Assembly (NCBI GenBank): GCA_947626155.1
Contig: CANQRC010000004.1
Coordinates: forward strand, 1-45,658
Direction: 5' to 3'
Source of the DNA: an uncultured Clostridia bacterium
GTDB taxonomy: Bacteria > Bacillota > Clostridia > Christensenellales > UBA1242
Length of the DNA: 45,658 nucleotides
Below, piece by piece: positions 32,662 through 41,074 of this stretch. The translations under genes and the position numbers were made by a program. The notes below the pieces were generated by a model. It made no database searches. It was not told where the DNA came from and saw only the letters and a list, made by a program, of their open reading frames with translations. Numbering within the stretch: the first letter of the stretch is position 1; each line of letters opens with the position of its first letter.

Positions 32662-34065
32662 CTACTTTATGTTGTCTGGGAAGTCATTTTCAAAAAGCAC
32701 AACATCGCCCTTTTGAATAATTTTTTTTAAAATTTCCTGTTGTTGAAGCCGCGTTTTGGCAAAATAAATCTCAGGAACATCTGCCGCGCCAGAGAAAAGC
32801 GCCTCCCTGTTCGTCTCGTTCATAATCACAAAAATGTCACAAACTTTGCCTGCCATTTTTCCAACCTCAACATTGGCAGAGTATTGTTCTTTTCCAAGTT
32901 CCACAATCCCCGGCGACACCAAAATTTTGCGCCCCGGAAAACTTGAAAGCACCGTGAGCGCCTCCTTGAAGCCGTCGAGGTTGGAGTTGTAACTGTCATC
33001 CAAACAGGTTATAAAATCGGTCTTAATAAGTTCCAAGCGGTGGGCAATCGGGCTTGCGTTCTCAATTCCCCTGACAATTCCAAACACAGTCTCCCCCAAA
33101 AGGTAAGCCATGGAGGCTGCCACAACAATGTTGTCAATGTTTGCCTTGCCCAAAAGTTTTGTCTTGCAAAAACATTCCTTCCCGTCCAAAACAAGCGTGA
33201 AGTGTGAGCCTTCGGTTGTGCTTTCTATGTTTTTGGCGTAGGCAAAACTGCCCTCCTCACAAACCAAGTACTTCCGCCTTGAAAAACGCTTGTAAAGTTT
33301 TTTGGTTGACTTGCTTTTGCCGTTGAACACAACAAATTCTTTTGCGTTGTCGCAAAGTTCATATTTTGTGTTCTCAATGTTTTCAACGCTTCCAAAAGTT
33401 TGGAGATGGCAGTTTCCAATTGGGGTTAAAATTCCAAAGTCCACGCCCACAAGTTTTGACAAAAACTCAATGTCGCCACTCTGCCTTGCGCCAAACTCCA
33501 CAATAAAAAAGTCGTCGGTCTCTTTCAAATCTTCAAGAATGGTTTTGCAAATCCCCATGGGCGTGTTGAAACTTTTTGGCGTTGCGCAAACATCAAATTC
33601 AACTTTCAAAATGTCATACAAAATATGTTTGGTTGTGGTTTTGCCAAAACTTCCTGTGATGGCAATTTTTTTGCAGCGCATCCTCGAAAGCTTCTTTTTT
33701 GCTTTTCTAATAAAACTTTTTTTAATTAAATTTTCAATTGGAAGAGAGATTAAAAAGGAAAGAAAAATTGTCAGTGGGCTTAAAATTAAAAGAATGGTCG
33801 CGCACAAGAATTGCAGCCAAAAAATTGGAATAATTCCAAAAATCATCAAAAAAATGCCAATTTTTAGCAAAAAATCGCAAAAAAACAGTCTTTTTATGCG
33901 TTTTGTTATGTTTAGCGGCGTTTTATGTCCAAATGCAAAATCAAATTTTATTGTCTTAAAAAGCATATTTTTCAGCTTGTAATTTTCAAGTTGATAGGTT
34001 TTTATGTAAATTAAATCCAGAGCAAAATTCACACAAGAAAACAAAAGCGCATAAACAAAAAACAT
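32662..34065 (-). CDS. Membrane-anchored Mur ligase, MurF-like
   Basis: ATP-dependent Mur ligase family member, closest by eye to MurF, which adds D-Ala-D-Ala to the peptidoglycan precursor. 467 residues. Instead of the usual soluble N-terminal substrate domain, residues 1-110 contain hydrophobic helices (about 1-20, 65-85 and 86-110) and an amphipathic link. The ligase core is intact: GSFGKTTT P-loop at 138-145, VEFGARQSGDIEFLS, NTKYEL and the later DDSYNSNLDGFKEAL and GIVELG. AAGGAGGA 3 nt before the ATG; 9 nt after the hydrolase gene, third in the operon with murC. The exact substrate is uncertain. Confidence 0.82.
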   Translation of the reverse strand: MFFVYALLFSCVNFALDLIYIKTYQLENYKLKNMLFKTIKFDFAFGHKTPLNITKRIKRLFFCDFLLKIGIFLMIFGIIPIFWLQFLCATILLILSPLTIFLSFLISLPIENLIKKSFIRKAKKKLSRMRCKKIAITGSFGKTTTKHILYDILKVEFDVCATPKSFNTPMGICKTILEDLKETDDFFIVEFGARQSGDIEFLSKLVGVDFGILTPIGNCHLQTFGSVENIENTKYELCDNAKEFVVFNGKSKSTKKLYKRFSRRKYLVCEEGSFAYAKNIESTTEGSHFTLVLDGKECFCKTKLLGKANIDNIVVAASMAYLLGETVFGIVRGIENASPIAHRLELIKTDFITCLDDSYNSNLDGFKEALTVLSSFPGRKILVSPGIVELGKEQYSANVEVGKMAGKVCDIFVIMNETNREALFSGAADVPEIYFAKTRLQQQEILKKIIQKGDVVLFENDFPDNIK

Positions 34066-34074
34066 ATTTCCTCC

Positions 34075-34791
34075 TTAGTTTAAAAAGTTTTTTAACGCCG
34101 CCACAAATTCAAGCCGCTTGTCAATAAAGCAAAAGTGTCCGCAGCCCGGCAAAAGCAAAAGCTTGCTGTTTTTTATTTTTTTGTTCAACTTTTTTGCCAT
34201 GTAAACGGGCGTCACATCATCCTCCTCCCCAAAAACAATAAGTGTCTCGGCGGTGATGAAAGGCAAAAAGTCGTCAAGGTGGGTGTTCACAACGCTGGTG
34301 AAAATTTTCCTCATGTTCTCCGGCAGGGCAAGATAGTCAGTGCTGCCACATTTTGAGGTGTCCATGCCAAACTTTTTCTTGAATTTGTATGTCCAAACTT
34401 TAAGATAATAACTTGGCTTGCGCTTGGGCTTCAAGCCGGCGCTGTCCACGAGCACAAGTTTGTTTGTCTGCGCCTTGCAAACCGCTGCCATGATGATTGC
34501 CACACGCCCTCCAAAAGAATGCCCAATAAGGTTGAACTTTTTAATATTGAGATGTTGGCATAAAGATATGACCATGTTTGCATATGTAAAAATTGTCCAA
34601 TCGCGGATGTCTTTGCTGCTTCTTCCAAAAGGCGGAAAATCCACAAACAAGCAACTTCCACTTACGGCTTTGTTTGAAAACATCAAACTTTTGTGGTCAC
34701 ACCCCCACCCGTGCAGAAAGATGTTTACAACTTCGCTTTTGCGGTCAAAAAACCTATAAAAAATTGTTGCGTCACGAAAGTTTTTGTTCAT
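34075..34791 (-). CDS. Alpha/beta hydrolase
   Basis: 238-residue alpha/beta-hydrolase fold enzyme. The oxyanion HGWG motif is at 27-30, the nucleophile elbow GHSFGG has Ser92, a likely acid is Asp191 or Asp192 in GEEDDVTP, and the catalytic His is His219 in PGCGHFCF. Substrate unknown; it could be an ester or amide in the cell envelope given that it lies between murC and a murF-like gene with gaps of 9 nt on either side. The ribosome binding site is weak (GGA). Confidence 0.88.
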   Translation of the reverse strand: MNKNFRDATIFYRFFDRKSEVVNIFLHGWGCDHKSLMFSNKAVSGSCLFVDFPPFGRSSKDIRDWTIFTYANMVISLCQHLNIKKFNLIGHSFGGRVAIIMAAVCKAQTNKLVLVDSAGLKPKRKPSYYLKVWTYKFKKKFGMDTSKCGSTDYLALPENMRKIFTSVVNTHLDDFLPFITAETLIVFGEEDDVTPVYMAKKLNKKIKNSKLLLLPGCGHFCFIDKRLEFVAALKNFLN

Positions 34792-34800
34792 AAATCCATT

Positions 34801-36078
34801 TTATGTAATAAATTGTTTTTTGTGAAGGATGTCGGGCAGGTCGCCTGCGCCCAAAAACAAAAGCACCGGATTTTGCCCTTTTAAACTTTCGAGGAATGCG
34901 CTCAAATCCTCAAAACAATCAAAATATCTCGCGTTTTTGTTGAACTTAAAAACTTCCTCGCAAAGGTCTTGGCTGCTAAGCCCCTCGCTTGGCTTCTCCC
35001 TTGCGGAATAGGTTTTGAAAAACAGCGGAGTGTCCACCTTTTTAAAAACTGTCACAAAGTCGCCCAAGAGACTTTGCGTTCGTGAATAAGTATGCGGCTG
35101 AAAAATTGTCACAAGGCGGCGCTTTTTAAAAATTTTCTGCGCAGTTTTAATTGCCTTTTCAATTTCGGTTGGATGGTGCGCATAATCACAAAAAACGGTT
35201 TCAAAGTCGGGCGAATTCACCTTTTCAAAGCGCGTGTGCGTTCCCAAAAAACTTTCCAGCCCCTGCTTGATAAAACAGTCATCAATTCCAAGTTTTTTGC
35301 AGGCAAGATAAGCATAAATGCAGTTTTCCTTGTTCACCTCTTCGCACAGGTGCAAATGCAGGTGCATAATTTTTTCGCTTCCATCAAATAGGTTAAAAAT
35401 TAGGCCGCCGCTTTTGTCGTGCCTCACATTTTTTGCGCAAATGCCGCCAAAATCTTCAATCACATAGGTGCATCTTTTCTTAAACTTTTCAAACGCCTCT
35501 TTTTCATTTGAAAAGGTCTTAAAAAAATCCAAATGCTCCTTTTCAACATTGGTCACAATACCAAGAAATGGGCGAAGAAACAAAAAGTTGTTGTGATATT
35601 CGCAGGCCTCCGTGACAAAAAATTCCTTTTCTCCAATTTGGAAGTTTTTGTTGTCCAAAATTTTATAGCCGCCAAGGTGCAAAGTGGGCTTCTTGCCTGC
35701 AACAGAAAGAATGTTCTCAATCATGGCGGTTGTGGTGGTTTTCCCGTGCGAGCCCGCCACCGCCACAACTTTTTCATAATCCCCACTTATTTCTCCCAGA
35801 AGTTGGCCACGGGAGATGATTTTTTTGTTCAGTTTCTTCGCCAAAACAAAATGCGGGTCGTCATCTTTAATTGCGGCGGAACGCACAATCACATCCGCGC
35901 CAGCAATCCCCTCTTCGTTAAGCCCAAAATCCACCGCAATGCCATTTCCCGCCAAAATGTCTGTGCCACGCCCCTGCCTTTCGTCGCTTCCGCTCACCCA
36001 AAAGCCCTTGTTTTTCAAAAGAATTGCAAGTGCAGACATGGAAACTCCGCCAATGCCAAGAAAATAATATCTTTTCAT
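34801..36078 (-). CDS. murC: UDP-N-acetylmuramate--L-alanine ligase
   Basis: Adds the first amino acid, L-alanine, to UDP-MurNAc in peptidoglycan synthesis (cytoplasm). 425 residues. Landmarks: N-terminal Rossmann GIGGVSMSALA, P-loop GSHGKTTTT at 109-117, EACEYHNNFL, NVEKEHLDFF, and the C-terminal DYAHHPTEI and FQPHTYSR. First gene of the murC-hydrolase-murF-like operon. There is no ribosome binding site, and the promoter puts the transcript start about 2 nt before the ATG. Confidence 0.98.
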   Translation of the reverse strand: MKRYYFLGIGGVSMSALAILLKNKGFWVSGSDERQGRGTDILAGNGIAVDFGLNEEGIAGADVIVRSAAIKDDDPHFVLAKKLNKKIISRGQLLGEISGDYEKVVAVAGSHGKTTTTAMIENILSVAGKKPTLHLGGYKILDNKNFQIGEKEFFVTEACEYHNNFLFLRPFLGIVTNVEKEHLDFFKTFSNEKEAFEKFKKRCTYVIEDFGGICAKNVRHDKSGGLIFNLFDGSEKIMHLHLHLCEEVNKENCIYAYLACKKLGIDDCFIKQGLESFLGTHTRFEKVNSPDFETVFCDYAHHPTEIEKAIKTAQKIFKKRRLVTIFQPHTYSRTQSLLGDFVTVFKKVDTPLFFKTYSAREKPSEGLSSQDLCEEVFKFNKNARYFDCFEDLSAFLESLKGQNPVLLFLGAGDLPDILHKKQFIT

Positions 36079-36086
36079 AGTCTTGT

Positions 36087-36115
36087 TTATGAAATTTTTA
36101 AAATTTTATTGTCAA
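36087..36115 (-). promoter_or_regulatory. murC promoter; predicts a near-leaderless mRNA
   Basis: TTGACA (36110-36115), 17-nt spacer, TCATAA (36087-36092). Start near 36080, ATG at 36078. The -10 is weaker than the -35. Confidence 0.6.
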
Positions 36116-36129
36116 ATGCTTAAAATGTT

Positions 36130-36157
36130 TTGTAAAAATTTTGCTTGATGCTATAAT
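36130..36157 (+). promoter_or_regulatory. spoVG promoter
   Basis: TTGTAA (36130-36135), 16-nt spacer, TATAAT (36152-36157): SigA type. In B. subtilis spoVG uses SigH; I see no SigH-type match here. Confidence 0.65.
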
Positions 36158-36161
36158 GATA

Positions 36162-36180
36162 TTGACCTTGAAAAGGTTAA
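36162..36180. repeat. Palindrome at the spoVG transcript start
   Basis: TTGACCTTGAAAAGGTTAA is an 8-3-8 inverted repeat with one mismatch, starting 5 nt after the -10 and covering the predicted start (about 36164). Possible operator, or a 5' mRNA hairpin. Confidence 0.55.
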
Positions 36181-36204
36181 TTTAAAAAAGGAAGGTAAAA
36201 GAAC

Positions 36205-36474
36205 TTGAAAATTACGGACATTAGAGTTAGGATTGTAAACAACGGAAACGACAAACTCAAAGCAGTTGCATCAATCACAATTGATGACGAACTTGTGGTT
36301 CACGACATCAAAGTGATAAACGGCAAAGATGGTTACTTTCTTTCAATGCCAAGCAGAAAGACGACCGAAGGCGAGTTTAAAGACATTGTTCACCCAATCA
36401 AGACAGAAGTTAGAGAAATGTTGAAAGAAAAAATTCTTGCCGCATACGAAGAAGCACTCAAAACCCAAGAATAA
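36205..36474 (+). CDS. spoVG: Septation/sporulation regulator SpoVG
   Basis: Small RNA/DNA-binding regulator that affects septation and many genes in Bacillota. 89 residues with the conserved MKITDIRVRIV start, DELVVHDIKVINGKDGYFLS and MPSRKT, matching the family along its length. The start is TTG at 36205, supported by AAGGAAGG 9 nt upstream and by the conserved N terminus. Monocistronic with its own promoter and terminator. Confidence 0.96.
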   Translation: MKITDIRVRIVNNGNDKLKAVASITIDDELVVHDIKVINGKDGYFLSMPSRKTTEGEFKDIVHPIKTEVREMLKEKILAAYEEALKTQE

Positions 36475-36479
36475 AGATA

Positions 36480-36506
36480 AAACCGCTCGAAAGAGTGGTT
36501 TTTTAT
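36480..36506 (+). terminator. spoVG terminator
   Basis: AACCGCTC-GAAA-GAGTGGTT (one G-T pair) plus a T run, 6 nt after the stop. Confidence 0.85.
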
Positions 36507-36539
36507 TGTAAAAAAACAAAAATTTGCAAAAAATTATTA

Positions 36540-36568
36540 TTGACAACACAATAATTATGGGTTATAAT
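36540..36568 (+). promoter_or_regulatory. Promoter of the DHH phosphoesterase operon
   Basis: TTGACA (36540-36545), 17-nt spacer, TATAAT (36563-36568): a perfect SigA consensus. Predicted start at about 36575, on the AGGAG itself, leader about 13 nt. Confidence 0.9.
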
Positions 36569-36587
36569 ACGCTTAGGAGATATGATT

Positions 36588-37607
36588 ATGAAGAAAGTTC
36601 TTTTATTTACACACGGAATTGATATTGACGGCTACGGTTGTGCAATTTTGGCAAAACTCGCTTTTGGCAATGATGTTGAGATACATTATGCCGACAATTT
36701 TGAACTTGACGAAAAATTTGCTCAGCGCGTTTATGGTGTTTCTGCCAAGCAAGTTTTGGAAGATACTGCCGACAAAAAACACCTTTTTGAAACTGCCAAG
36801 ACAAATTTGCAAGATTTTGAGAAAATTTACATAACTGACCACTGTTTAAGTTATCCACTTTGTCAGTTTGTGGATGAAGACAAAGAAACCGTTTCAAAAC
36901 TTCTTGTTTTAGACCACCATGAATCTCGCAAGGCCGAACAAGGAAAATTTGACTGGGTTAAAATTGTTGAAAATATAAGAGAAAACAATAAGGCTTGCGG
37001 GACAAATTTGTTTTATTTCCACCTGATAAATCAAGGAAAAATTTTCCCATCCTACGCAATTGCAAGATGGGCAAGGCTTACCACTCTTTGCGACACTTGG
37101 ACATGGAAAGGCTCTCCTTGTGAAGATGATTGCATTAAACTTGACATCTTGGGAAAAGCCCTTGGCAGAGAAAAATATGTTGAACATTTTACAGAAAAAC
37201 TGTTTAAAGAGATGTCAAAATCTCAGCCTTCTTTTGAGTTTTCGTCTGAAGAAAAGAATTTGATTGAAGAATATCAAGTTGCATATTCTAAAAAGCTGGA
37301 TGAATATGTGTCAAAAATAAAAATAGTTGACTTTGATGGAATGAAAGCCGGATTTGTGCATATAAAGGATTTGTTCAAAAATGATATTGCTGAAAAGGTC
37401 CGCTCCTTGCCTCTCGCACAAAAAGTTGACTTTTTGCTTATGCCTGTTGACGACAGAGAAAGTGTCTCTCTTCGCAACATAAACCCAAATTGTGACGTTT
37501 CAAAAATTGCGCAAGCACATGGCGGCGGCGGACACTTTGCAGCGGCAAGCATTCCAAAAGAAAATTTGAAAGGACTTGTTGACGACAAAAATCTTGGAGC
37601 CAATTAG
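36588..37607 (+). CDS. DHH-family phosphoesterase
   Basis: 339-residue member of the DHH/DHHA1 family, metal-dependent enzymes that cleave short oligonucleotides, cyclic dinucleotide products or pyrophosphate. Motifs: THGIDIDGYGCA (motif I, Asp12 and Asp14), YITDH, LVLDHHESRK (the DHH motif) and C-terminal GGGGHFAAAS (DHHA1). It is closest in style to oligoribonuclease-like members, but the substrate is not certain. I start at the second ATG (36588), 8 nt after AGGAG; the ATG at 36582 is only 2 nt away. A gene of unknown function follows after 19 nt in the same operon. Confidence 0.9.
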   Translation: MKKVLLFTHGIDIDGYGCAILAKLAFGNDVEIHYADNFELDEKFAQRVYGVSAKQVLEDTADKKHLFETAKTNLQDFEKIYITDHCLSYPLCQFVDEDKETVSKLLVLDHHESRKAEQGKFDWVKIVENIRENNKACGTNLFYFHLINQGKIFPSYAIARWARLTTLCDTWTWKGSPCEDDCIKLDILGKALGREKYVEHFTEKLFKEMSKSQPSFEFSSEEKNLIEEYQVAYSKKLDEYVSKIKIVDFDGMKAGFVHIKDLFKNDIAEKVRSLPLAQKVDFLLMPVDDRESVSLRNINPNCDVSKIAQAHGGGGHFAAASIPKENLKGLVDDKNLGAN

Positions 37608-37626
37608 TTTAGGAGATTTACAGTCT

Positions 37627-38250
37627 ATGGGAATTTTTGACATTTTTAAAAAGGGAATAAAACGCGCGCCAAGAGACTGGCAGTTTTACACAAAAACCTC
37701 ATCTGTGGATTTTCAAATGAAAACAAAAAGCCCTTATGAAACTTATGATGAAGAGGCTGAAAAACTTAGAATGTATGCGTTCTCAAATATGCTCTCTCAT
37801 GGCGGAAGACAGCAAGGCAAGGAAAGTTTTACTTGTGCAACCTCAAAAAAGTTGGTGCTTTATATCTATCATTTTGATGACGGAAGAAAAGATGATGCTG
37901 GCAGGTGGATTTCAAATTGGCTGATGGTGTTTTTAACGCCGGAAGAGGCAAAAAGATATACTCCAAAAGATTTTGCAGAAGAGATTTATGCCAAAAAGGC
38001 AAGTTTGGGGCTAACCTACCCAACCGGCTTTGATTTTGCAAACAAATTTTCCGTTGTTTGGGATGAAGAAAAGATTATGGAAAGCAACGACCCTCTGTTC
38101 TTAAAAAATCATAAAAAGGCACACGGCGGAAGTTTTGCAATTTCAAAGAAGACTTTTCAAAAACAAAACTTGGCTTGGCAAGCAAGCAAAAAAGAGGATG
38201 CAACTTTTCTTACAACAACTTACATTCCAGAAAAGCCAAAGAACAAATAA
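37627..38250 (+). CDS. Unknown protein, 207 aa
   Basis: Not recognised. 207 residues, no signal peptide or membrane helix, rich in Lys and aromatic residues. Segments include MGIFDIFKKGIKRAPRDWQF, TATSKKLVLYIYHFDDG-like beta structure, and NWLMVFLTPEEAKRYTPKDF. The start at 37627 follows AGGAG at a long distance (11 nt), so the exact start is less sure. Co-transcribed with the DHH phosphoesterase gene and closed by a strong terminator. Confidence 0.75.
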   Translation: MGIFDIFKKGIKRAPRDWQFYTKTSSVDFQMKTKSPYETYDEEAEKLRMYAFSNMLSHGGRQQGKESFTCATSKKLVLYIYHFDDGRKDDAGRWISNWLMVFLTPEEAKRYTPKDFAEEIYAKKASLGLTYPTGFDFANKFSVVWDEEKIMESNDPLFLKNHKKAHGGSFAISKKTFQKQNLAWQASKKEDATFLTTTYIPEKPKNK

Positions 38251-38279
38251 AAAAGATGCAGTTTTTGCATCTTTTTTTT
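38250..38279. terminator. Bidirectional terminator
   Basis: AAAAAGATGCA (38250-38260) with TGCATCTTTTT (38266-38276), 5-nt loop, T runs on both sides. It lies between the convergent 207-residue gene and ypeB and overlaps both stop codons. Confidence 0.88.
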
Positions 38280-39729
38280 ACATAAGTTTTGAACTGTCTT
38301 GCGTTTCCACGACCTTTAAGATATTTTCTTCCGTTCCGTCTTGCGCATTGAAATATATGTAATATGTTGCGCCGTCTCTTTCACAGACATATTCAAAGCA
38401 AAGCACTTGCCTGTTGTAGTCAAGAGGTGCAAGCACAAGCCTGCTGCCCTTTATCTCAAAAGAGTTGTCAATGCTTGATTTCAACTGTTCGCCGTCAAAT
38501 TTTGGCGTGGCAAGACTTCTGTTTGTGTGATTTGTAAAGTAGGCAATTGCGTCATAGCCAATCACAACTCCCTTTTCCATGTCAACTTTCACTTTTACAA
38601 GGTCAGGATACAACACAACCCCGTTTTGTGTTGGGGTGATGTTGAAAAATGCTTGCGAATTCAACATTTCGTGCCAAACAACGGCTGGCTTTTCAATCCC
38701 ATTTTCCTTTGCAAAGTCAAGCGCAATTTTTTCGGCCTGGTCAAGTTCAATGTTTTTCTCGTCACTGTCCACATTTCCGCTGATAGTCAAAATGTTTCCG
38801 CCAATTTTTGTAACTTGAACATAAAGCCTCTTTTGGTCGGAATTTTTTATTGAAAAATTGTAGGTATCAAACTTGCCCTCGGTCTGCCCCTCAAAATTTA
38901 TTGAAGAGAGGTTTTTAAAAGTCTTGTCAACTTTTTGATAGGCCTCGTCTTTGGACACTTCGCTCCCTTTAAGCCCAACAATTTTTTGATTGACCACACT
39001 GTCCGAAAATGGTCCGTCATAAATCATGGACGGATAATCAGTGTCTGTGGTCTTAATTCCAGAGAAGTTTAGCGTGAAGTCGTCAATTTCGCCGTTCGCG
39101 CGCGAAGAGGCCTCAACAATGCTATAACCCATAATGATTTTTTCAGACATTTGATTTAAATATTGTTTCATTTCGGTCAGGGATTGGTGCATTTCTTTCA
39201 GGGTTGAGATGTCGCCCTCAGTAAGCGCGCCGCCCTTTGCAAGTTTCTCCTCCAAAACTTGTGTGTAGCCCGACATTTGATTGATAAATCTCACGCTTTG
39301 CACAATGTTGTCATTCGAAAGCGGAAGCGCGGCAATATTGGCCTGCATATCCTTTGAGGCGTCCGCAATTTCGCCAAGCATTTTTGCCTGATAATTTTCA
39401 CTGCTCGACGCAAGAAGTTTGCTGATTTTCATGTCCGCGTTGTTAACATTGTCCACAAGTTCATAATAGTTTCTTTTATAAACACTGTCAAGTTGAAGGG
39501 AATATTCGTTTGCCTGCGCCTGCGTCACCCCATAAGCAATCCCAAGCCCAAGAGTGGTTGCGCCCAAAATTCCTGTGGAAATTGCAAGCCCAATCACGGC
39601 GGCTCTCATGCCTTTTTTGCCACTTTTTTCATGTTTTTGCTGATTTTTTTGCATTTTTTGCTCATTTTTAGCATAATTTTTTGAGTTTTTTTGATTTTGT
39701 TCATTATTTTTCATTTCTTTATTTTCCAT
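38278..39729 (-). CDS. ypeB: Germination protein YpeB
   Basis: Spore protein required to locate and stabilise the cortex-lytic enzyme SleB. 483 residues: a basic, Asn/Gln/Lys-rich cytoplasmic or N-terminal tail (1-40), one membrane helix (about 43-68), a helical region rich in Asn and Gln (DNVNNADMKISKLLASSS), and C-terminal PepSY-type domains (LDQAEKIALDFAKENGIE and the last 60 residues, ending ATYYIYFNAQDGTEENILKV). The tail is longer than in Bacillus. It follows sleB by 10 nt. AGAGGTGA precedes the ATG. Confidence 0.93.
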   Translation of the reverse strand: MENKEMKNNEQNQKNSKNYAKNEQKMQKNQQKHEKSGKKGMRAAVIGLAISTGILGATTLGLGIAYGVTQAQANEYSLQLDSVYKRNYYELVDNVNNADMKISKLLASSSENYQAKMLGEIADASKDMQANIAALPLSNDNIVQSVRFINQMSGYTQVLEEKLAKGGALTEGDISTLKEMHQSLTEMKQYLNQMSEKIIMGYSIVEASSRANGEIDDFTLNFSGIKTTDTDYPSMIYDGPFSDSVVNQKIVGLKGSEVSKDEAYQKVDKTFKNLSSINFEGQTEGKFDTYNFSIKNSDQKRLYVQVTKIGGNILTISGNVDSDEKNIELDQAEKIALDFAKENGIEKPAVVWHEMLNSQAFFNITPTQNGVVLYPDLVKVKVDMEKGVVIGYDAIAYFTNHTNRSLATPKFDGEQLKSSIDNSFEIKGSRLVLAPLDYNRQVLCFEYVCERDGATYYIYFNAQDGTEENILKVVETQDSSKLM

Positions 39730-39739
39730 AACTCACCTC

Positions 39740-40414
39740 TTAAATTGCAAACACATGATGCCCAATTGTGACAACAGTTTTCTTATTGTAAATCCACTTG
39801 TTTGTTGCAGTGCCGGCGTTGTAATAGTAAAGGCAGCCATAAGTTGGGTCCCAGCCGTTCAGAGCATCACGCGCCGCATTTATTGCAGTTTGATTTGGTG
39901 TCAAATTTATCTGCCCGTCATTGACGCAGGTGAACGCCCAAGGCTGATAGATCACACCAGCAATTGTGTTTGGAAAATCTGGGCTTTTCACCCTGTTCAA
40001 TATGACCGCTGCAACCGCCACTTGCCCCGTGTAACTTTCCCCTCGCGCCTCAGCATAAACGCAGTGCGCAAGCAGGTTTAGGTCGTTGCTTGATGTTGTG
40101 CTGTTGTCAGATCCAGAAAGCGACATTCCAAGCGCCTTTGCAGTTTTTGGTCCAACAATCCCGTCAACCGCAAGCCCGTTCTTTTGCTGGAAATATCTCA
40201 CCGCTTTTCTTGTAAGATTTCCATAAATTCCGTCAACCGTGCCGGTGTAGTAGCCCCACCTTTTAAGTTTTGTCTGCACGGTTCTGGTTTGACTTGTCGT
40301 CAAGGCCTCCGCCACCTCAACATTTATGTAGTTCAGTGCAAGAACGCTCGTTCCTGCCACACCCATAAATGCGAACGCGAATGCAAAAATAAGTGAAACA
40401 ATTTTTTTCTTCAT
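39740..40414 (-). CDS. sleB: Spore cortex-lytic enzyme SleB
   Basis: Lytic transglycosylase that degrades spore cortex peptidoglycan during germination. 224 residues: signal peptide (MKKKIVSLIFAFAFAFMGVA), peptidoglycan-binding domain at about 50-95 (TVDGIYGNLTRKAVRYFQQK, then NGLAVDGIVGPKTAKALG), and C-terminal hydrolase_2 catalytic domain with the active-site Glu in CVYAEARGESYTGQVAVAA. The start at 40414 has GGAGG 6 nt upstream; an upstream start is less likely. The sleB-ypeB order matches other spore formers. spoIIR lies 29 nt upstream on the same strand. Confidence 0.96.
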   Translation of the reverse strand: MKKKIVSLIFAFAFAFMGVAGTSVLALNYINVEVAEALTTSQTRTVQTKLKRWGYYTGTVDGIYGNLTRKAVRYFQQKNGLAVDGIVGPKTAKALGMSLSGSDNSTTSSNDLNLLAHCVYAEARGESYTGQVAVAAVILNRVKSPDFPNTIAGVIYQPWAFTCVNDGQINLTPNQTAINAARDALNGWDPTYGCLYYYNAGTATNKWIYNKKTVVTIGHHVFAI

Positions 40415-40443
40415 TCTTTTCCTCCGTTTTTTGATAAATAAAA

Positions 40444-40968
40444 TCAAATTACATTAGATAGAATATCCCAAATTCGTGATTTATACTCAAAACTTTGAAA
40501 ATTTTTTGTGGAAGTGAAGCAAACGGATGGAAAAACCACGCACCACCAATTGTCACCACCGCCCCTGCCAAGTTGAATTTTCAAACTGTCATAAACGCCC
40601 TCTTCAAAAACGTTTTCGCCATAAACGCGCGCGGGCATTTCCTCTTTCGTCAAAGTTATCTTCGCCCCATAGCCAACTTTTTTGTCTTTAAGCGCAAGAG
40701 AAACAACCTCTTCCACTTTTTCAATGTTCGCGCCAAGAAAATTTTTCACTTCGCCTCCGTCAGAAAAGTTTTCAAGTTCCTTTTCAAGATAGGTGACCAC
40801 AACATCCTTGACGAAGTATTTCACTTCCTCGTCATATGCCGAATTTGAGTTTGCCACAACATGAATTCTAACAACTTCCTCTTCTTGCGTTTTTGGCTTT
40901 TGTCCGCCAAACAAAACCACCGCCAAAACAATCAATCCAACTCCAAAAAATGAAATTACATATTTCAT
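40444..40968 (-). CDS. spoIIR: Stage II sporulation protein R
   Basis: Secreted signalling protein made in the forespore that triggers processing of pro-SigE in the mother cell. 174 residues from the ATG at 40968 (AGAGG 5 nt upstream): signal/membrane segment MKYVISFFGVGLIVLAVVLF, then the conserved VVRIHVVANSNSAYDEEVKY motif and LTKEEMPARVYGENVF. The end (GGGDNWWCVVFPSVCF) matches the conserved C-terminal GxNWWCVLFP block. A longer frame upstream is not supported. The gene order sipL-like, spoIIR, sleB, ypeB forms a sporulation/germination block. Confidence 0.96.
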   Translation of the reverse strand: MKYVISFFGVGLIVLAVVLFGGQKPKTQEEEVVRIHVVANSNSAYDEEVKYFVKDVVVTYLEKELENFSDGGEVKNFLGANIEKVEEVVSLALKDKKVGYGAKITLTKEEMPARVYGENVFEEGVYDSLKIQLGRGGGDNWWCVVFPSVCFTSTKNFQSFEYKSRIWDILSNVI

Positions 40969-41013
40969 AACAACCTCTCCTGCAAACATTTTTGACAGGA
41001 AAATAATAAAAAA

Positions 41014-41040
41014 ACTCAAAAATTTGGCATTTTTTTGAGT
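41014..41040 (-). terminator. Terminator after the sipL-like gene
   Basis: ACTCAAAAA (41014-41022) with TTTTTGAGT (41032-41040), T run on the minus strand. It separates the sipL-like gene from spoIIR. Confidence 0.75.
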
Positions 41041-41074
41041 TTTTTTTGAAAAAATAGGGGTTTTTAAGAAGATT

